64,000 nucleotides of DNA. Origin: Pseudolysobacter antarcticus (GTDB lineage Bacteria > Pseudomonadota > Gammaproteobacteria > Xanthomonadales > Rhodanobacteraceae). The position numbers and the translations under genes are program-made. The notes beneath the pieces are model-generated. The model saw only the letters and a list, made by a program, of their open reading frames with translations. It was not told where the DNA came from and ran no database searches. Shown piece after piece: positions 52,554 through 61,397 of this stretch. Position 1 is the stretch's first letter. Each line of letters starts with the position of its first letter. The stretch is from NCBI RefSeq assembly GCF_004168365.1, contig NZ_CP035704.1, positions 3,658,001-3,722,000 on the forward strand, in the 5' to 3' direction.

Positions 52554-53743
52554 GGCTTGGCTCCACTGATGCGCAAACGTCCATCGACGCCGGCTTCGTT
52601 CGGATTCGCTGCGGTGACTTCGACTTTCAAACCCGGCTGCGTGGCAAGGCGCTCGCGCAGGCTGTCGAGCATCGGTACATCGGGCGTGCGCAATGAAATT
52701 TCCAAAGTGTCGTTGCGAAACTCGACACCCTTGGTGGTGATGCGCGTGGTGCTGCCGAGCACCGGCGCAATCTGGCTGAGCAAACGCAGCAGGCCACCGA
52801 TTTCGGCGCCGCCGCGCAGGCGATTGAGTTCGCTATGCATTAGGCCGGGCGGATCATCATCACGCGTGAGCGCCGGAAACGTTTCGTGCAGCAACGCACG
52901 TTGCGCGAGATCGATTTCGTTCGCTTCACGCTGCAAACGCCACTGCACAATCAGCGCATGCGCGAGCGCCAATACAACCGTCGCGACGGCCAGCATCGCC
53001 ACCCAACGCCACAGTTTTTGCACCGGCGCTTGGCGATGTTTGGCCGCGTAGGAGCCTTGCAACAGATTCAGCGGCAGAGTCGCACCCAGACCTTGCGCCA
53101 GCAGTCGCAGCGGATCGCGTTGTTGGGCGTGATAATTCGCGATCGGCACGCCGAGATCCAGCGCGGGCGCGGCGCGAAAATCGAAAACTTCCAGCGCGAT
53201 GGTCGGGCTGGTATCTGCGGCGATCACGGGCAACCATTCGGCCAGCGATGCCGTATCGCAACTCAATGCGCGCTGCGCTCCAATACGCAATAACGACTGC
53301 TGCGATTCGATCAACAACGCGCCGGTCGTCGCCGACAAAGCGAGCGCATCCGGCACGAGCGCATCGGCGCGAATGTCGTGCGTGGCGAGCAGATCGATCC
53401 AGCCCTGCAGCACATTGCGCGCGACCACCGCCACCGCGATCTGCGCACCGGTAATATGTTCGGGCAACGCAAAATGCAACTCCTCGACCGGACTCGCGAG
53501 CTGATCTTCGAGCGCGTACGGAATCGCGCGCGCCAGTTGATTGCGCTGGCGCGTGACCGTCGCGGTCTCGGTCAGCAACACTTGCGCAGATGGCACGAGC
53601 ACGACGATCTGCTTGGCCGCTGCAAGCACTTGCGCCGACGGCAACCCGACGCTGGAACCGGCCAGGGCACGGCCATCCTCGGCCTGATTGAGCCAGCAGA
53701 ATTGATTGTCGGATTGCAGACGCAGCAGCAGACGTTCAGCCAT
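52550..53743 (-). CDS. gspL: Type II secretion system protein L
   Basis: A 397-aa bitopic platform protein. The cytoplasmic actin-like domain (about 1-240) begins 'LLLRLQSDNQFCWLNQAEDG' and contains 'RAIPYALEDQLASPVEELHFAL'. One transmembrane helix (about 250-272) and a periplasmic ferredoxin-like domain follow. It recruits the GspE ATPase to the membrane and binds GspM. No gspE lies in the window, so the ATPase is encoded elsewhere. Confidence 0.93.
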   Translation of the reverse strand: MAERLLLRLQSDNQFCWLNQAEDGRALAGSSVGLPSAQVLAAAKQIVVLVPSAQVLLTETATVTRQRNQLARAIPYALEDQLASPVEELHFALPEHITGAQIAVAVVARNVLQGWIDLLATHDIRADALVPDALALSATTGALLIESQQSLLRIGAQRALSCDTASLAEWLPVIAADTSPTIALEVFDFRAAPALDLGVPIANYHAQQRDPLRLLAQGLGATLPLNLLQGSYAAKHRQAPVQKLWRWVAMLAVATVVLALAHALIVQWRLQREANEIDLAQRALLHETFPALTRDDDPPGLMHSELNRLRGGAEIGGLLRLLSQIAPVLGSTTRITTKGVEFRNDTLEISLRTPDVPMLDSLRERLATQPGLKVEVTAANPNEAGVDGRLRISGAKP

Positions 53744-53845
53744 GGAGCGGATGCCAGTTAGGATGCGGCGATTGTAGCAGCGGATGGCTCGACGCAGCGT
53801 CGGCGAACGTGCTGGCAGAAGTGCTGGCGGACGGCGCGCGCAATA

Positions 53846-54790
53846 TCAATCGCTGCCACGATAACGCGCGAGCACGCGGATTCCGGCATCGGCGCCATTG
53901 TTGCGATGTTCGATCAGGCTGAAAAACGTGAATGGCAACGCATCGAGAGTGATATCGCCCCGCGCTTGGAAATAGGTGCTTTGCACGCCAAAAATGAGTG
54001 CTGCGTCGCCATCAAGCGCGATTTGTTTTTGCTTTAGATCCTCTCCAACCGCTTCCAAAGACAAATAGTGAGCCTGTCCGTTACTCCAGATACGCGTCGC
54101 CTGATCCTCGGTCATGCTATCCGACAACATGCGCAATATCGGCACCGTCGCCGTATTGATATTGATCATGCTGCCAGTGGGCAAAACACAAACATACGGC
54201 GCCAACGCCTGATACACATTGTTGTCCACGCCCTTGAGCAGGCGCAATTCCGAGACATGCGCGAAGACGCGGTTGGCTGAACGATAAGGCAAAGGCTGCG
54301 CGAGATAGAAATTATCTTTTGCGCCACCCGAAGATGCCGTGGGACTGATACTGAGCCAGTCGATGATCACATTAGCCAAGGTCGGATCAAGTTGCAGTGC
54401 CCTCAGCAGGCGCTTGAAATATTTCGGGTAGTCGGCATTATTGCTCCCCAGATTATTCAGATTGAAACAGCCATTCATGTCGCGCATGCGCGCCGAAATC
54501 GTACCACCGGGTACTGGTGTCGGCGGTAGTGGAATCGCCCAGATATCGCTGTTGGTGTCGAAGTTCGGCTGCTCGATCTGGGCCGCACGCAATACATGAG
54601 CGGCATAGTCTTCCAGACCTTGCGCATAGGCCGTCGCCTGCGCGGCGCGCAACGAATTGCGCGTGCGCGCGGCGCTGAGTTCGCCGCGATCAAGCAAGCC
54701 CGCGACCAGCAAGGTGACGAGTGCCACGACCAGCAGCGCGACAAGCAACGCAACACCACGCTGTGCCGCCGTCGACGACACGTTTTTCAT
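53846..54790 (-). CDS. gspK: Type II secretion minor pseudopilin K
   Basis: A 314-aa pseudopilin. The N-terminal prepilin-like segment 'RGVALLVALLVVALVTLLVAGLL' lacks the +5 Glu, as is normal for GspK. A large globular domain follows with 'GCFNLNNLG' and a SAM-like helical insert ('LQLDPTLANVIIDWLS', 'FAHVSELRLLKGVD'). It caps the pseudopilus tip with GspI and GspJ. It overlaps gspJ by 4 bp, with 102 bp to gspL. Confidence 0.93.
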   Translation of the reverse strand: MKNVSSTAAQRGVALLVALLVVALVTLLVAGLLDRGELSAARTRNSLRAAQATAYAQGLEDYAAHVLRAAQIEQPNFDTNSDIWAIPLPPTPVPGGTISARMRDMNGCFNLNNLGSNNADYPKYFKRLLRALQLDPTLANVIIDWLSISPTASSGGAKDNFYLAQPLPYRSANRVFAHVSELRLLKGVDNNVYQALAPYVCVLPTGSMININTATVPILRMLSDSMTEDQATRIWSNGQAHYLSLEAVGEDLKQKQIALDGDAALIFGVQSTYFQARGDITLDALPFTFFSLIEHRNNGADAGIRVLARYRGSD

Positions 54791-55464
54791 TTGCCACCCA
54801 CCACCGGCAGCGGCACGGGTGTCGGCGAGCTACCGCCGCCGTTGACGCCACTCGAAGGCGCACTCGTTGGCATGCTCGTCGGCATCTCGATCAGGCGTGA
54901 GATCTCGCCCATCTCGTTAGTGCCGATGCGAAACTCGATCGCGCGCGGCAAGTCTTGCAACGCGGTGCTGTCCTGCGTTGGCCAGCTGTCCAGCCAACGG
55001 CCCTTGTTGTCGAGATAACGCAGTTGCAGCGACTTTACATTGCTGCGCAAATCGATCAATTGCGGCGTGCTACCGGGCGCGCGATCCAGCACAGCAAATG
55101 TGCCGCGCTTGATTTTCTTGTCATCAAATTCGTACAGCACGCGTTCGAGATTCGAGCGCGCCTCGGCCTGCGGATTAGCGAAACCGAGTCGCGTGAATTC
55201 GATATGATCGACCGTGCCGATAAGAGCGGGTTTCGGCACGCCATAGTTATCGCGAATCGGACGCGCCGCAACCTGGCGCAGGTCGCGCTCGAAGATCGAA
55301 ACCGCGCGTGTGAGTTGCGCAAAATCGTCCTGCTGCCGCGTCAGCTCTGCGCGTGTTCGCGCCACGCCGCTCAGGGCGCCATAAGCCAGCGCCGACATCG
55401 CGCTGAAGATCACCAGCGCGACCAGCAATTCCATCAGGCTGAAGCCGCGAGCGATACGCTTCAT
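54787..55464 (-). CDS. gspJ: Type II secretion minor pseudopilin J
   Basis: A 225-aa minor pseudopilin. The prepilin peptidase site is 'RGFSLMELLVALVIFSAM' with cleavage after Gly and the conserved +5 Glu, followed by a beta-rich domain ('LQLRYLDNKGRWLDSWP'). The C-terminal 30 residues are a Pro/Ser/Gly-rich tail. The tip complex forms with GspI and GspK. Four-bp overlaps with both gspI and gspK show tight coupling. Confidence 0.93.
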   Translation of the reverse strand: MKRIARGFSLMELLVALVIFSAMSALAYGALSGVARTRAELTRQQDDFAQLTRAVSIFERDLRQVAARPIRDNYGVPKPALIGTVDHIEFTRLGFANPQAEARSNLERVLYEFDDKKIKRGTFAVLDRAPGSTPQLIDLRSNVKSLQLRYLDNKGRWLDSWPTQDSTALQDLPRAIEFRIGTNEMGEISRLIEMPTSMPTSAPSSGVNGGGSSPTPVPLPVVGGK

Positions 55465-55865
55465 GGACTCAAATCCTGTCCCGCAAAACCGGTCAGTTGC
55501 GCCAGTGTCGTTTGCGGTTGCAGCTTGCTGGAAACGCGGATATCGAGGCGACGAATGCGCGGCTCCTCGGTCGACTGCACGACCAGTTCCCAGCGCCAGT
55601 CACGCGCCGCGTATTTCAGATCGCCGTCGCTTTTTCCGGGATCGGGAAACGCGTTCTTGAGCCGCGTTTCGGCCAGCACATTGGCGGCGACCCAGCCGGC
55701 CAGGGTGCGGTCGCGCAGCTCGGCAAAATTACTCACCGAGCTGCCGGCGGTGCGCGTCAACGCGAATAATGCAATGGCAAGGATGAGCAATGCGATCAGC
55801 ACTTCGAGCAGGGTGAAACCACGCGCGCGCGGTATCGCGACAGACTTATGGACGCACATGGCCAT
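55461..55865 (-). CDS. gspI: Type II secretion minor pseudopilin I
   Basis: A 134-aa minor pseudopilin with cleavage motif 'RGFTLLEVLIALLILAIALFAL' (+5 Glu present) and a small C-terminal domain ('WRWELVVQSTEEPRIRRLDI'). It nucleates pseudopilus assembly together with GspJ. The first codons overlap the end of gspH by 20 bp. ATG 55865 or the ATG two codons later are both possible. Confidence 0.92.
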   Translation of the reverse strand: MAMCVHKSVAIPRARGFTLLEVLIALLILAIALFALTRTAGSSVSNFAELRDRTLAGWVAANVLAETRLKNAFPDPGKSDGDLKYAARDWRWELVVQSTEEPRIRRLDIRVSSKLQPQTTLAQLTGFAGQDLSP

Positions 55866-56397
55866 TCACCATCGCCAGTTTGAGTGCGCCGTTCGGTTGC
55901 CCAGTGAGTTTGTAATACACGTCGAGCTCGCCGAAGCCGAGATCGAGTTCGAATGGCGTGATTTCGCCTGAGGAAAAACACACGAGCTGTGGTTTGTCCG
56001 GCAGATCGGTGAGTACGCTGATGCGCGTACCGTTGCGTTGCAGGCTCGGGATAATTCCGTTCCAGTGGCGACGACGCAATTCTTCGTTACCCAGTTTCAG
56101 CGGACGCCAGAGATCGCCCTCGAAGCGACTGAAACCATAACCGTCCTTGGCAAAACTCAGGCCAATTTCGCGCCCGCCGAGCTCGGCCTGTTCGCACGCA
56201 TGGGTCAGCAACGCCTGCAATTTTTCGGCCTCGTGTTCGAGCTGGCGCGCGCCGCCGGCCGAGCCGATCGATAACGTCAATGCGGCTGCGAGCACAGCAA
56301 CGATCACGACGACAACTAGCAGCTCGATCAGGGTAAATCCGGTCGCGAAATTGCGATCACGCCGCCGCGCAAAAAAATGGTTGCGAGAAGAAATCAT
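55846..56397 (-). CDS. gspH: Type II secretion minor pseudopilin H
   Basis: A 183-aa pseudopilin. A basic leader of about 19 residues is cut after the Gly in 'TGFTLIELLVVVVIVAVLAA' (+5 Glu present). The domain that follows has 'RQLEHEAEKLQALLTHACEQAELGGREIGLSF', the usual GspH alpha helix plus first strand. ATG 56397 gives a leader of suitable length; the frame is open much further but without homology. gspG ends 52 bp upstream. Confidence 0.92.
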   Translation of the reverse strand: MISSRNHFFARRRDRNFATGFTLIELLVVVVIVAVLAAALTLSIGSAGGARQLEHEAEKLQALLTHACEQAELGGREIGLSFAKDGYGFSRFEGDLWRPLKLGNEELRRRHWNGIIPSLQRNGTRISVLTDLPDKPQLVCFSSGEITPFELDLGFGELDVYYKLTGQPNGALKLAMVNGHVRP

Positions 56398-56449
56398 GTG
56401 CGGAAGTAACGGATTTCGTGCAAGGCGAAGACAGCGCAGATTGCCGCGC

Positions 56450-56902
56450 TCAATCTTCCCAGTTGCCGACATCCTTGGCCTCGCCTTCGCCACCGGGCTT
56501 GCCGTCGGCGCCGAGCGAATAGACGTCGATATCGCCATGCTGACCCGGATGGGTGTACAGATACGGATGAGCCCACGGATCTTTCGGCACGCGTTCGAGA
56601 TAACCGCCGGATTTCCAGTTCGGCGCTTCGGGCGCACCACTGGGTTTGTGCACGAGTGCATCCAGACCTTGCTCGCTGCTCGGATAAACGAAGTTGTCGA
56701 GCTTGTAGATATTCAACGCCGATACGATGGCCTGGATATCGGTTTTCGCACGCACTTGACGCGCCTCGCCAGGGTGCTCCATGACGCGCGGCACAACGAT
56801 TGCGGCAAGAATGCCGAGAATCACCACGACCACCAGAATTTCGATCAGGGTGAAGCCGCGGTTGCGTGCGCTGCGGAAATTTTTTGATTGATCTTGCGAC
56901 AT
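56450..56902 (-). CDS. gspG: Type II secretion major pseudopilin G
   Basis: A 150-aa major pseudopilin. A leader of about 16 residues ends in Gly before 'FTLIEILVVVVILGILAAIVVP' with +5 Glu. The pilin core follows with 'LNIYKLDNFVYPSSEQGLDALV', 'GGYLERVPKDPWAHPYLY' and a Ca-binding-type C-terminus 'DVYSLGADGKPGGEGEAKDVGNW'. ATG 56902 has AAGG 10 bp upstream; ATG 56911 is the alternative. It is the first gene of gspGHIJKLMN. gspC, D, E and F are not in the window. Confidence 0.95.
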   Translation of the reverse strand: MSQDQSKNFRSARNRGFTLIEILVVVVILGILAAIVVPRVMEHPGEARQVRAKTDIQAIVSALNIYKLDNFVYPSSEQGLDALVHKPSGAPEAPNWKSGGYLERVPKDPWAHPYLYTHPGQHGDIDVYSLGADGKPGGEGEAKDVGNWED

Positions 56903-56951
56903 TGCGCTCATACCTTGTATTGCCTGCGACTCGCGCTGATCATAACAGAGC

Positions 56952-58322
56952 ATGCCCAACCTCTCTCAGCCAGACAACCACGCCACATGGAGCGCGCGCG
57001 ATCTCGCCGTGCTGTGGCATCCGTGCACACAGATGCGCGATCACGAAACCGTGCCGATGATTCCGATGGCGCGCGGCGAAGGCGCGTGGCTGATCGATTA
57101 CGACGGACGCCGCTATCTGGATGCGGTGAGCTCGTGGTGGACGAATATTTTCGGCCACGCCAACCCGCGCATCGCGGCGGCGATCAAGGATCAGCTCGAC
57201 AAACTCGAACACGTCATGCTTGGCGGTTTCAGCCACGCGCCGGCGATCGAGCTGGCCGAGGAATTGTTGCGTATCGCCCCGCCCGGACTGGCGCGCGTGT
57301 TCTACGCCGACAACGGATCGAGTGGTATCGAAGTCGCGCTGAAGATGAGCTTTCATTATTGGCGCAACCTCGGTCGCGGCGAGAAAACGCGCTTTATCGC
57401 GCTCACCGGCAGTTATCACGGCGAAACCCTCGGCGCACTTTCAGTGACCGATGTGGCCTTGTATCGCGACACCTATGCGCCGTTATTGCTCGCGCCGATT
57501 TTCGTGACTTCGCCGGATTGCTACGAGCGTGATGCGCAACAAAGCTGGCAAGATTATTCGATCGCTCGACTGGCCGACATGCGCGTCGCACTCGAACGTC
57601 ACGCGCACGAAACCTGTGCGGTAATCATCGAGCCGCTGGTGCAATGCGCTGCCGGCATGCGCATGTATCACCCCGCGTATCTGACCGGATTGCGCAAGCT
57701 TTGCGATGAATTCGAGGTGCATCTGATCGCGGACGAAATCGCTGTGGGTTTTGGTCGCACCGGCACGCTGTTCGCGTGCGAGCAAGGTGATATCACGCCG
57801 GATTTCCTGTGCCTGTCGAAAGGCCTCACGGGCGGTTTTCTGGCGCTGTCTGCAGTGCTGACGACCGATGCGATCTATCAGGCGTTTTATGCAGAGTATT
57901 CCGCAGGCAAGGCGTTCCTGCATTCACACAGTTACACCGGCAACGCGCTGGCGTGTCGCGCCGCTCTGGAGACGCTGGCGATATTTCGCGATGAGCCCGT
58001 GCTCGAACGCAACCGCGAGCTCGCCGCACATCTTTCGTATGCGCTTGCGCCATTAAGCGAGCACCCGCACGTTGCCGAAGTGCGCCAGACCGGTTTGATC
58101 GCCGCCGTGGAATTGGTGCGCGACAAAACCACGCGTGATGTATTTCCCGCCGAGCAACGGCGAGGGCTGCGTGTGTATCAACACGGGCTCAGCCGCGGCA
58201 TGATTCTGCGGCCGCTCGGTAATATCGTGTACTTCATGCCGCCGTACGTGATCACGCCAGACGAGATCGATTTGATGGTTGAAGTCGCGCGCGAAGGCAT
58301 CGAGATCACGCTGCGCGACTGA
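56952..58322 (+). CDS. bioA: Adenosylmethionine-8-amino-7-oxononanoate aminotransferase
   Basis: A 456-aa class III PLP aminotransferase of biotin synthesis (KAPA to DAPA using SAM). It has 'HPCTQMRDHE' and 'DAVSSWWTNIFGHANPRI', which are BioA-specific N-terminal motifs, 'GSYHGETLGALSVT', 'LIADEIAVGFGRTGTLFA', and the PLP lysine in 'CLSKGLTGG'. It is divergent from gspG with 49 bp between starts. No other bio gene is close. Confidence 0.95.
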   Translation: MPNLSQPDNHATWSARDLAVLWHPCTQMRDHETVPMIPMARGEGAWLIDYDGRRYLDAVSSWWTNIFGHANPRIAAAIKDQLDKLEHVMLGGFSHAPAIELAEELLRIAPPGLARVFYADNGSSGIEVALKMSFHYWRNLGRGEKTRFIALTGSYHGETLGALSVTDVALYRDTYAPLLLAPIFVTSPDCYERDAQQSWQDYSIARLADMRVALERHAHETCAVIIEPLVQCAAGMRMYHPAYLTGLRKLCDEFEVHLIADEIAVGFGRTGTLFACEQGDITPDFLCLSKGLTGGFLALSAVLTTDAIYQAFYAEYSAGKAFLHSHSYTGNALACRAALETLAIFRDEPVLERNRELAAHLSYALAPLSEHPHVAEVRQTGLIAAVELVRDKTTRDVFPAEQRRGLRVYQHGLSRGMILRPLGNIVYFMPPYVITPDEIDLMVEVAREGIEITLRD

Positions 58323-58404
58323 CTCCGGCTACGAAAAAAGTAGAAATTTGTCCGGTGTACCGCAGTGCTGTTCCCTCGTTGCGATTCCCTAGTACCATCG
58401 CGTC

Positions 58405-59142
58405 ATGCGTCGAATACGAATCCACACCGAACAAGCACTGCTCGCTGGCAGCAGCGTTGCGTTGGCCGAACAGGCGAGCGAACATATTGCACGCGTGTTG
58501 CGCATGGAGATCGGCAACCGCGTCACGCTGTTCAACGGCGACGGCAACGAATACGACGCCGAACTGACCAGAGTGTCCAAGCGCTCGGTGACCGTGCAAG
58601 TGAGCGAGCAACGCACGATCGACAACGAATCGCCGCTACAACTGACCTTGGTGCAAGCCGTGGCACGCGGCGAAAAGATGGACTGGATTCTGCAGAAGGC
58701 GACCGAGCTCGGCGTCGCGAAGATTGTTCCCGTGATCACCGAACGCACCGAAGTGAAGCTCGATGAGGATCGTACCGAACGTCGGATCGCACACTGGCGA
58801 GGGGTTATTGCTAGTGCATGCGAGCAATCGGGCCGCACCCGATTGCCGGAAATCTGCGCACCACTGCGTCTGCCGGTGTGGGCCGGAAGCCTGACGGATA
58901 GTACGAGGTTGCGCCTGGCGCTGTTGCCACAAGGCGAGATCGGACTGCGCGACGTTGCCGACGAAATTCAAGGTGCTGCGATCGTGATCGGCCCGGAAGG
59001 CGGATTTTCCAGCACGGATACAGCGATCCTGCGCGCGGGCAATTTCCGCGGCCTGCGTCTCGGCCCGCGCATCCTGCGCACGGAAACTGCCGGGCCAGCA
59101 ATACTCGCGGCGCTGAATGCGCTGGCAGGTGATTTCAGCTAG
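58405..59142 (+). CDS. rsmE: 16S rRNA (uracil(1498)-N3)-methyltransferase
   Basis: A 245-aa SPOUT methyltransferase. The N-terminal PUA-like domain (about 1-70) precedes a trefoil-knot domain with 'AVARGEKMDWILQKATELGVAKIVPVITERTEVKL', 'IGPEGGFSSTDTAILRAGNF' and 'LGPRILRTETAGPAILAALNAL', the RsmE signatures. It methylates U1498 in the decoding region. It is convergent with the chemotaxis-type genes and separated from bioA by 82 bp. Confidence 0.95.
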   Translation: MRRIRIHTEQALLAGSSVALAEQASEHIARVLRMEIGNRVTLFNGDGNEYDAELTRVSKRSVTVQVSEQRTIDNESPLQLTLVQAVARGEKMDWILQKATELGVAKIVPVITERTEVKLDEDRTERRIAHWRGVIASACEQSGRTRLPEICAPLRLPVWAGSLTDSTRLRLALLPQGEIGLRDVADEIQGAAIVIGPEGGFSSTDTAILRAGNFRGLRLGPRILRTETAGPAILAALNALAGDFS

Positions 59143-59173
59143 CCTTTTTCGCTAGCGTAAACGTCGAAAAAAT

Positions 59174-59650
59174 CTACGCCGCGGCGTTAACTACCGCGTC
59201 GATCTCGGCTTCGATCTGCAGCAGATTCGGGATCACCGCACGCTCATCGCGCATGATGACTTGCGCCTGCACACCGGGAGCGGGTTCGGCATCATCTTGC
59301 TCGACCGATACCAGCAGTTCTGGGGTAATCGTGGTGAGGCGCGGGAAACCCTGCGCAAGCATCGCGATGAACGGCAATTTGGGATTGTTGCTGAGCGCCT
59401 TCAGTACGACGACGCGCGCGTTGCTGAGATTTTCTTCGCTGGCGACGCCGGCGAGTTGTGCGAACGAGAACAACGGCAGTCGCCAGCCGCGCCACGACAA
59501 ACGACCAAGCAACCACTTCGGCGCATCGGCAATCGCTTCGGGTGGCGAATACGTAATCACTTCGGCGACCGTCGCATTCGGCAGCAATACGCGACCATTG
59601 CTGACCGGAATGAGTACGCCGCGAATTTCGCGAGTTTGATTTTCAGACAT
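59174..59650 (-). CDS. chpC: CheW-like coupling protein, ChpC position
   Basis: A 158-aa CheW-domain protein: 'GVLIPVSNGRVLLPNATVAEVITYSPPEAIADAPKWLLGRLSWRGWRLPLFSFAQLAG' has the two-subdomain CheW layout with the conserved Gly-Trp-Arg turn. Its place as last gene after the ChpB-like and ChpA genes matches P. aeruginosa ChpC. It should couple a receptor to ChpA in the Pil-Chp pathway controlling type IV pili and cAMP. It starts 5 bp after the upstream stop. Confidence 0.88.
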   Translation of the reverse strand: MSENQTREIRGVLIPVSNGRVLLPNATVAEVITYSPPEAIADAPKWLLGRLSWRGWRLPLFSFAQLAGVASEENLSNARVVVLKALSNNPKLPFIAMLAQGFPRLTTITPELLVSVEQDDAEPAPGVQAQVIMRDERAVIPNLLQIEAEIDAVVNAAA

Positions 59651-59654
59651 GACT

Positions 59655-61397
59655 TTACTCGGCAGTGGCGCAGATTGCGGCCAGCCGCATGGCTAACTGG
59701 CGCGGTGGTGCGGAATATTGGACAAGGCCGGCGTCATCGGCGCTATCGACCATGCTGCTGATCACGCAACTGTCGGACTGCTGCGCCCAGATCAGGCCAC
59801 CGCTATCGGCGACGAGCTGGCACGCGGCGATGGCACCATTGACTGTGCCCGAAAGAAGAATCACGCCTGCGCGCACGCCGAAACTTTCGATCAGGTCGCG
59901 CATCAATGCTTCGGGCATGGAAAGGCTTTCCCTTTCATCCGCCGCCAATAGCAAACGACCATCCGGCTTGACCTGTAAACGACCTTGCGCCGGCAGCAGC
60001 AATACCTCGCCCACGGCGGCCGTGGCGCCGTGCTCGGCGACACGAATCGGCAAAGCCGAAGCCTTGCTCATTTGCGCGACCATTGCCGATTGAAAATCAG
60101 CGCCGATCGGTGCCACGACAACAAGCAACGCGGCGAGCTTTTCGGGCAGTGCTGCCAGGAATTCGCGCAAGGCCTCGGGCGTTCCGATCGAGCCAAATAG
60201 TACCCATACGCGTGGAATTGCATTCTTGATCGGACCATCGGATATTTCGTCTTCGACCGCGAGCGGTGTTAGCGCCCAGTCCGAACCGAAATCAAACGTC
60301 GCAGCTTCTTTTATTTCGACCGGTGCGGCGGCGGCAGTTTCGACCGGCAGCGGCGACGGTATGGCGGCGATATCGGCTTCAAAATCCAGCAGCGCCCAAT
60401 CATCGGCCACGCGCGAAGTATTTCCCTCGGCGGCAAGTGTCTCTTCGTTTTTACCCTGGAACCAGTCCGAGGATTTTTGCAACGGCGCAGGTTCCGCGGA
60501 CTCGCCGGCGTTGTCCGAACCGGCGCTATCGGCAATTTCGAATTCGATATCGCTATCAGCGAACGACAATGCCGAGGCTTTGTCCTGACGCTCGATATCG
60601 ATCGCGGTGTGCGCGAAATCATCGGCATCGTGCAACGAAAGTGGTGTTTCCAGCTCATCGGTCAATGCATGCGCTACGGTAGTTGGAGCATCAGCGTTGA
60701 TGTCGACAGCCTGGAATGCAGTCCAACTATTGTCCTCGACAATATTCGCAGCGATTTCGTGATTCGTCTCACGCAACACAGGCGCCGCATCGAAATCGCC
60801 GGTCGGAAAATCCAGTAATTCGTGCGTTTCTGCAAGCGCAATGGCGTCGGGCTCAACAGACGCAATCGCGGCGAATTGTTCATCGCTGTGGGTTGGCAAT
60901 TCTTCCGTAGCCGGCGTTTGGATCGGATCGAGCAAAGCATGAATTTCTTCGCTTGGCGTAACCGCCGCTTCGTTCATATCGCTGTTTGTCGCGGCGACAG
61001 CCACGAGCGACGGAGTTGCTGCCGCTTCCGCATTCAACGGACGCATCGGCAATAAAACGCTGGAGTCGCCGTGCAGCTTGGCGGCGAGATGTCGTGCCCA
61101 GCGCGCCTGGTCATATCCTGCCAGCGCTTCCGACACGTTTGTCTCGTTGAAAACGAGTGCATAACCATCGGCCAGCAAATGGTCAATCGTCGAAAACGCA
61201 TCGTCCTCGTCGCCATCCATGCTCACGACAACCGCACGCGCGCCACTGGCCTTGAGCGCCGCCAGATCAAATGCGTTTGCTGCGCCTTCATAAGCGACGC
61301 TTACACCGAGCCCAGCTAGCGCGGCTCGCATCGCCTCGGGCATCGGGCTGGTTTGATACATCAGCCCCACGTTTACCTGCGTCGACTCAAACACCAC
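59655..61397 (-). CDS. chpB: CheB/ChpB-like protein with degenerate methylesterase domain
   Basis: A 580-aa protein. The N-terminal receiver-like domain (about 1-120) has 'VGLMYQTSPMPEAMRAAL' but 'VVVSMDGDEDD' in place of a clear phospho-Asp. A long acidic, low-complexity linker (130-390) and a CheB-type domain (about 395-575) follow. The nucleophile Ser is kept ('LFGSIGTPEAL'). Where E. coli CheB has His190 ('QHMPPGF') this protein reads 'VAPIGADF', and Asp286 ('NDGA') becomes Asn-Gly ('VNGA'). The triad therefore appears broken and demethylation unlikely. It overlaps chpA by 11 bp. Confidence 0.8.
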   Translation of the reverse strand: MVFESTQVNVGLMYQTSPMPEAMRAALAGLGVSVAYEGAANAFDLAALKASGARAVVVSMDGDEDDAFSTIDHLLADGYALVFNETNVSEALAGYDQARWARHLAAKLHGDSSVLLPMRPLNAEAAATPSLVAVAATNSDMNEAAVTPSEEIHALLDPIQTPATEELPTHSDEQFAAIASVEPDAIALAETHELLDFPTGDFDAAPVLRETNHEIAANIVEDNSWTAFQAVDINADAPTTVAHALTDELETPLSLHDADDFAHTAIDIERQDKASALSFADSDIEFEIADSAGSDNAGESAEPAPLQKSSDWFQGKNEETLAAEGNTSRVADDWALLDFEADIAAIPSPLPVETAAAAPVEIKEAATFDFGSDWALTPLAVEDEISDGPIKNAIPRVWVLFGSIGTPEALREFLAALPEKLAALLVVVAPIGADFQSAMVAQMSKASALPIRVAEHGATAAVGEVLLLPAQGRLQVKPDGRLLLAADERESLSMPEALMRDLIESFGVRAGVILLSGTVNGAIAACQLVADSGGLIWAQQSDSCVISSMVDSADDAGLVQYSAPPRQLAMRLAAICATAE

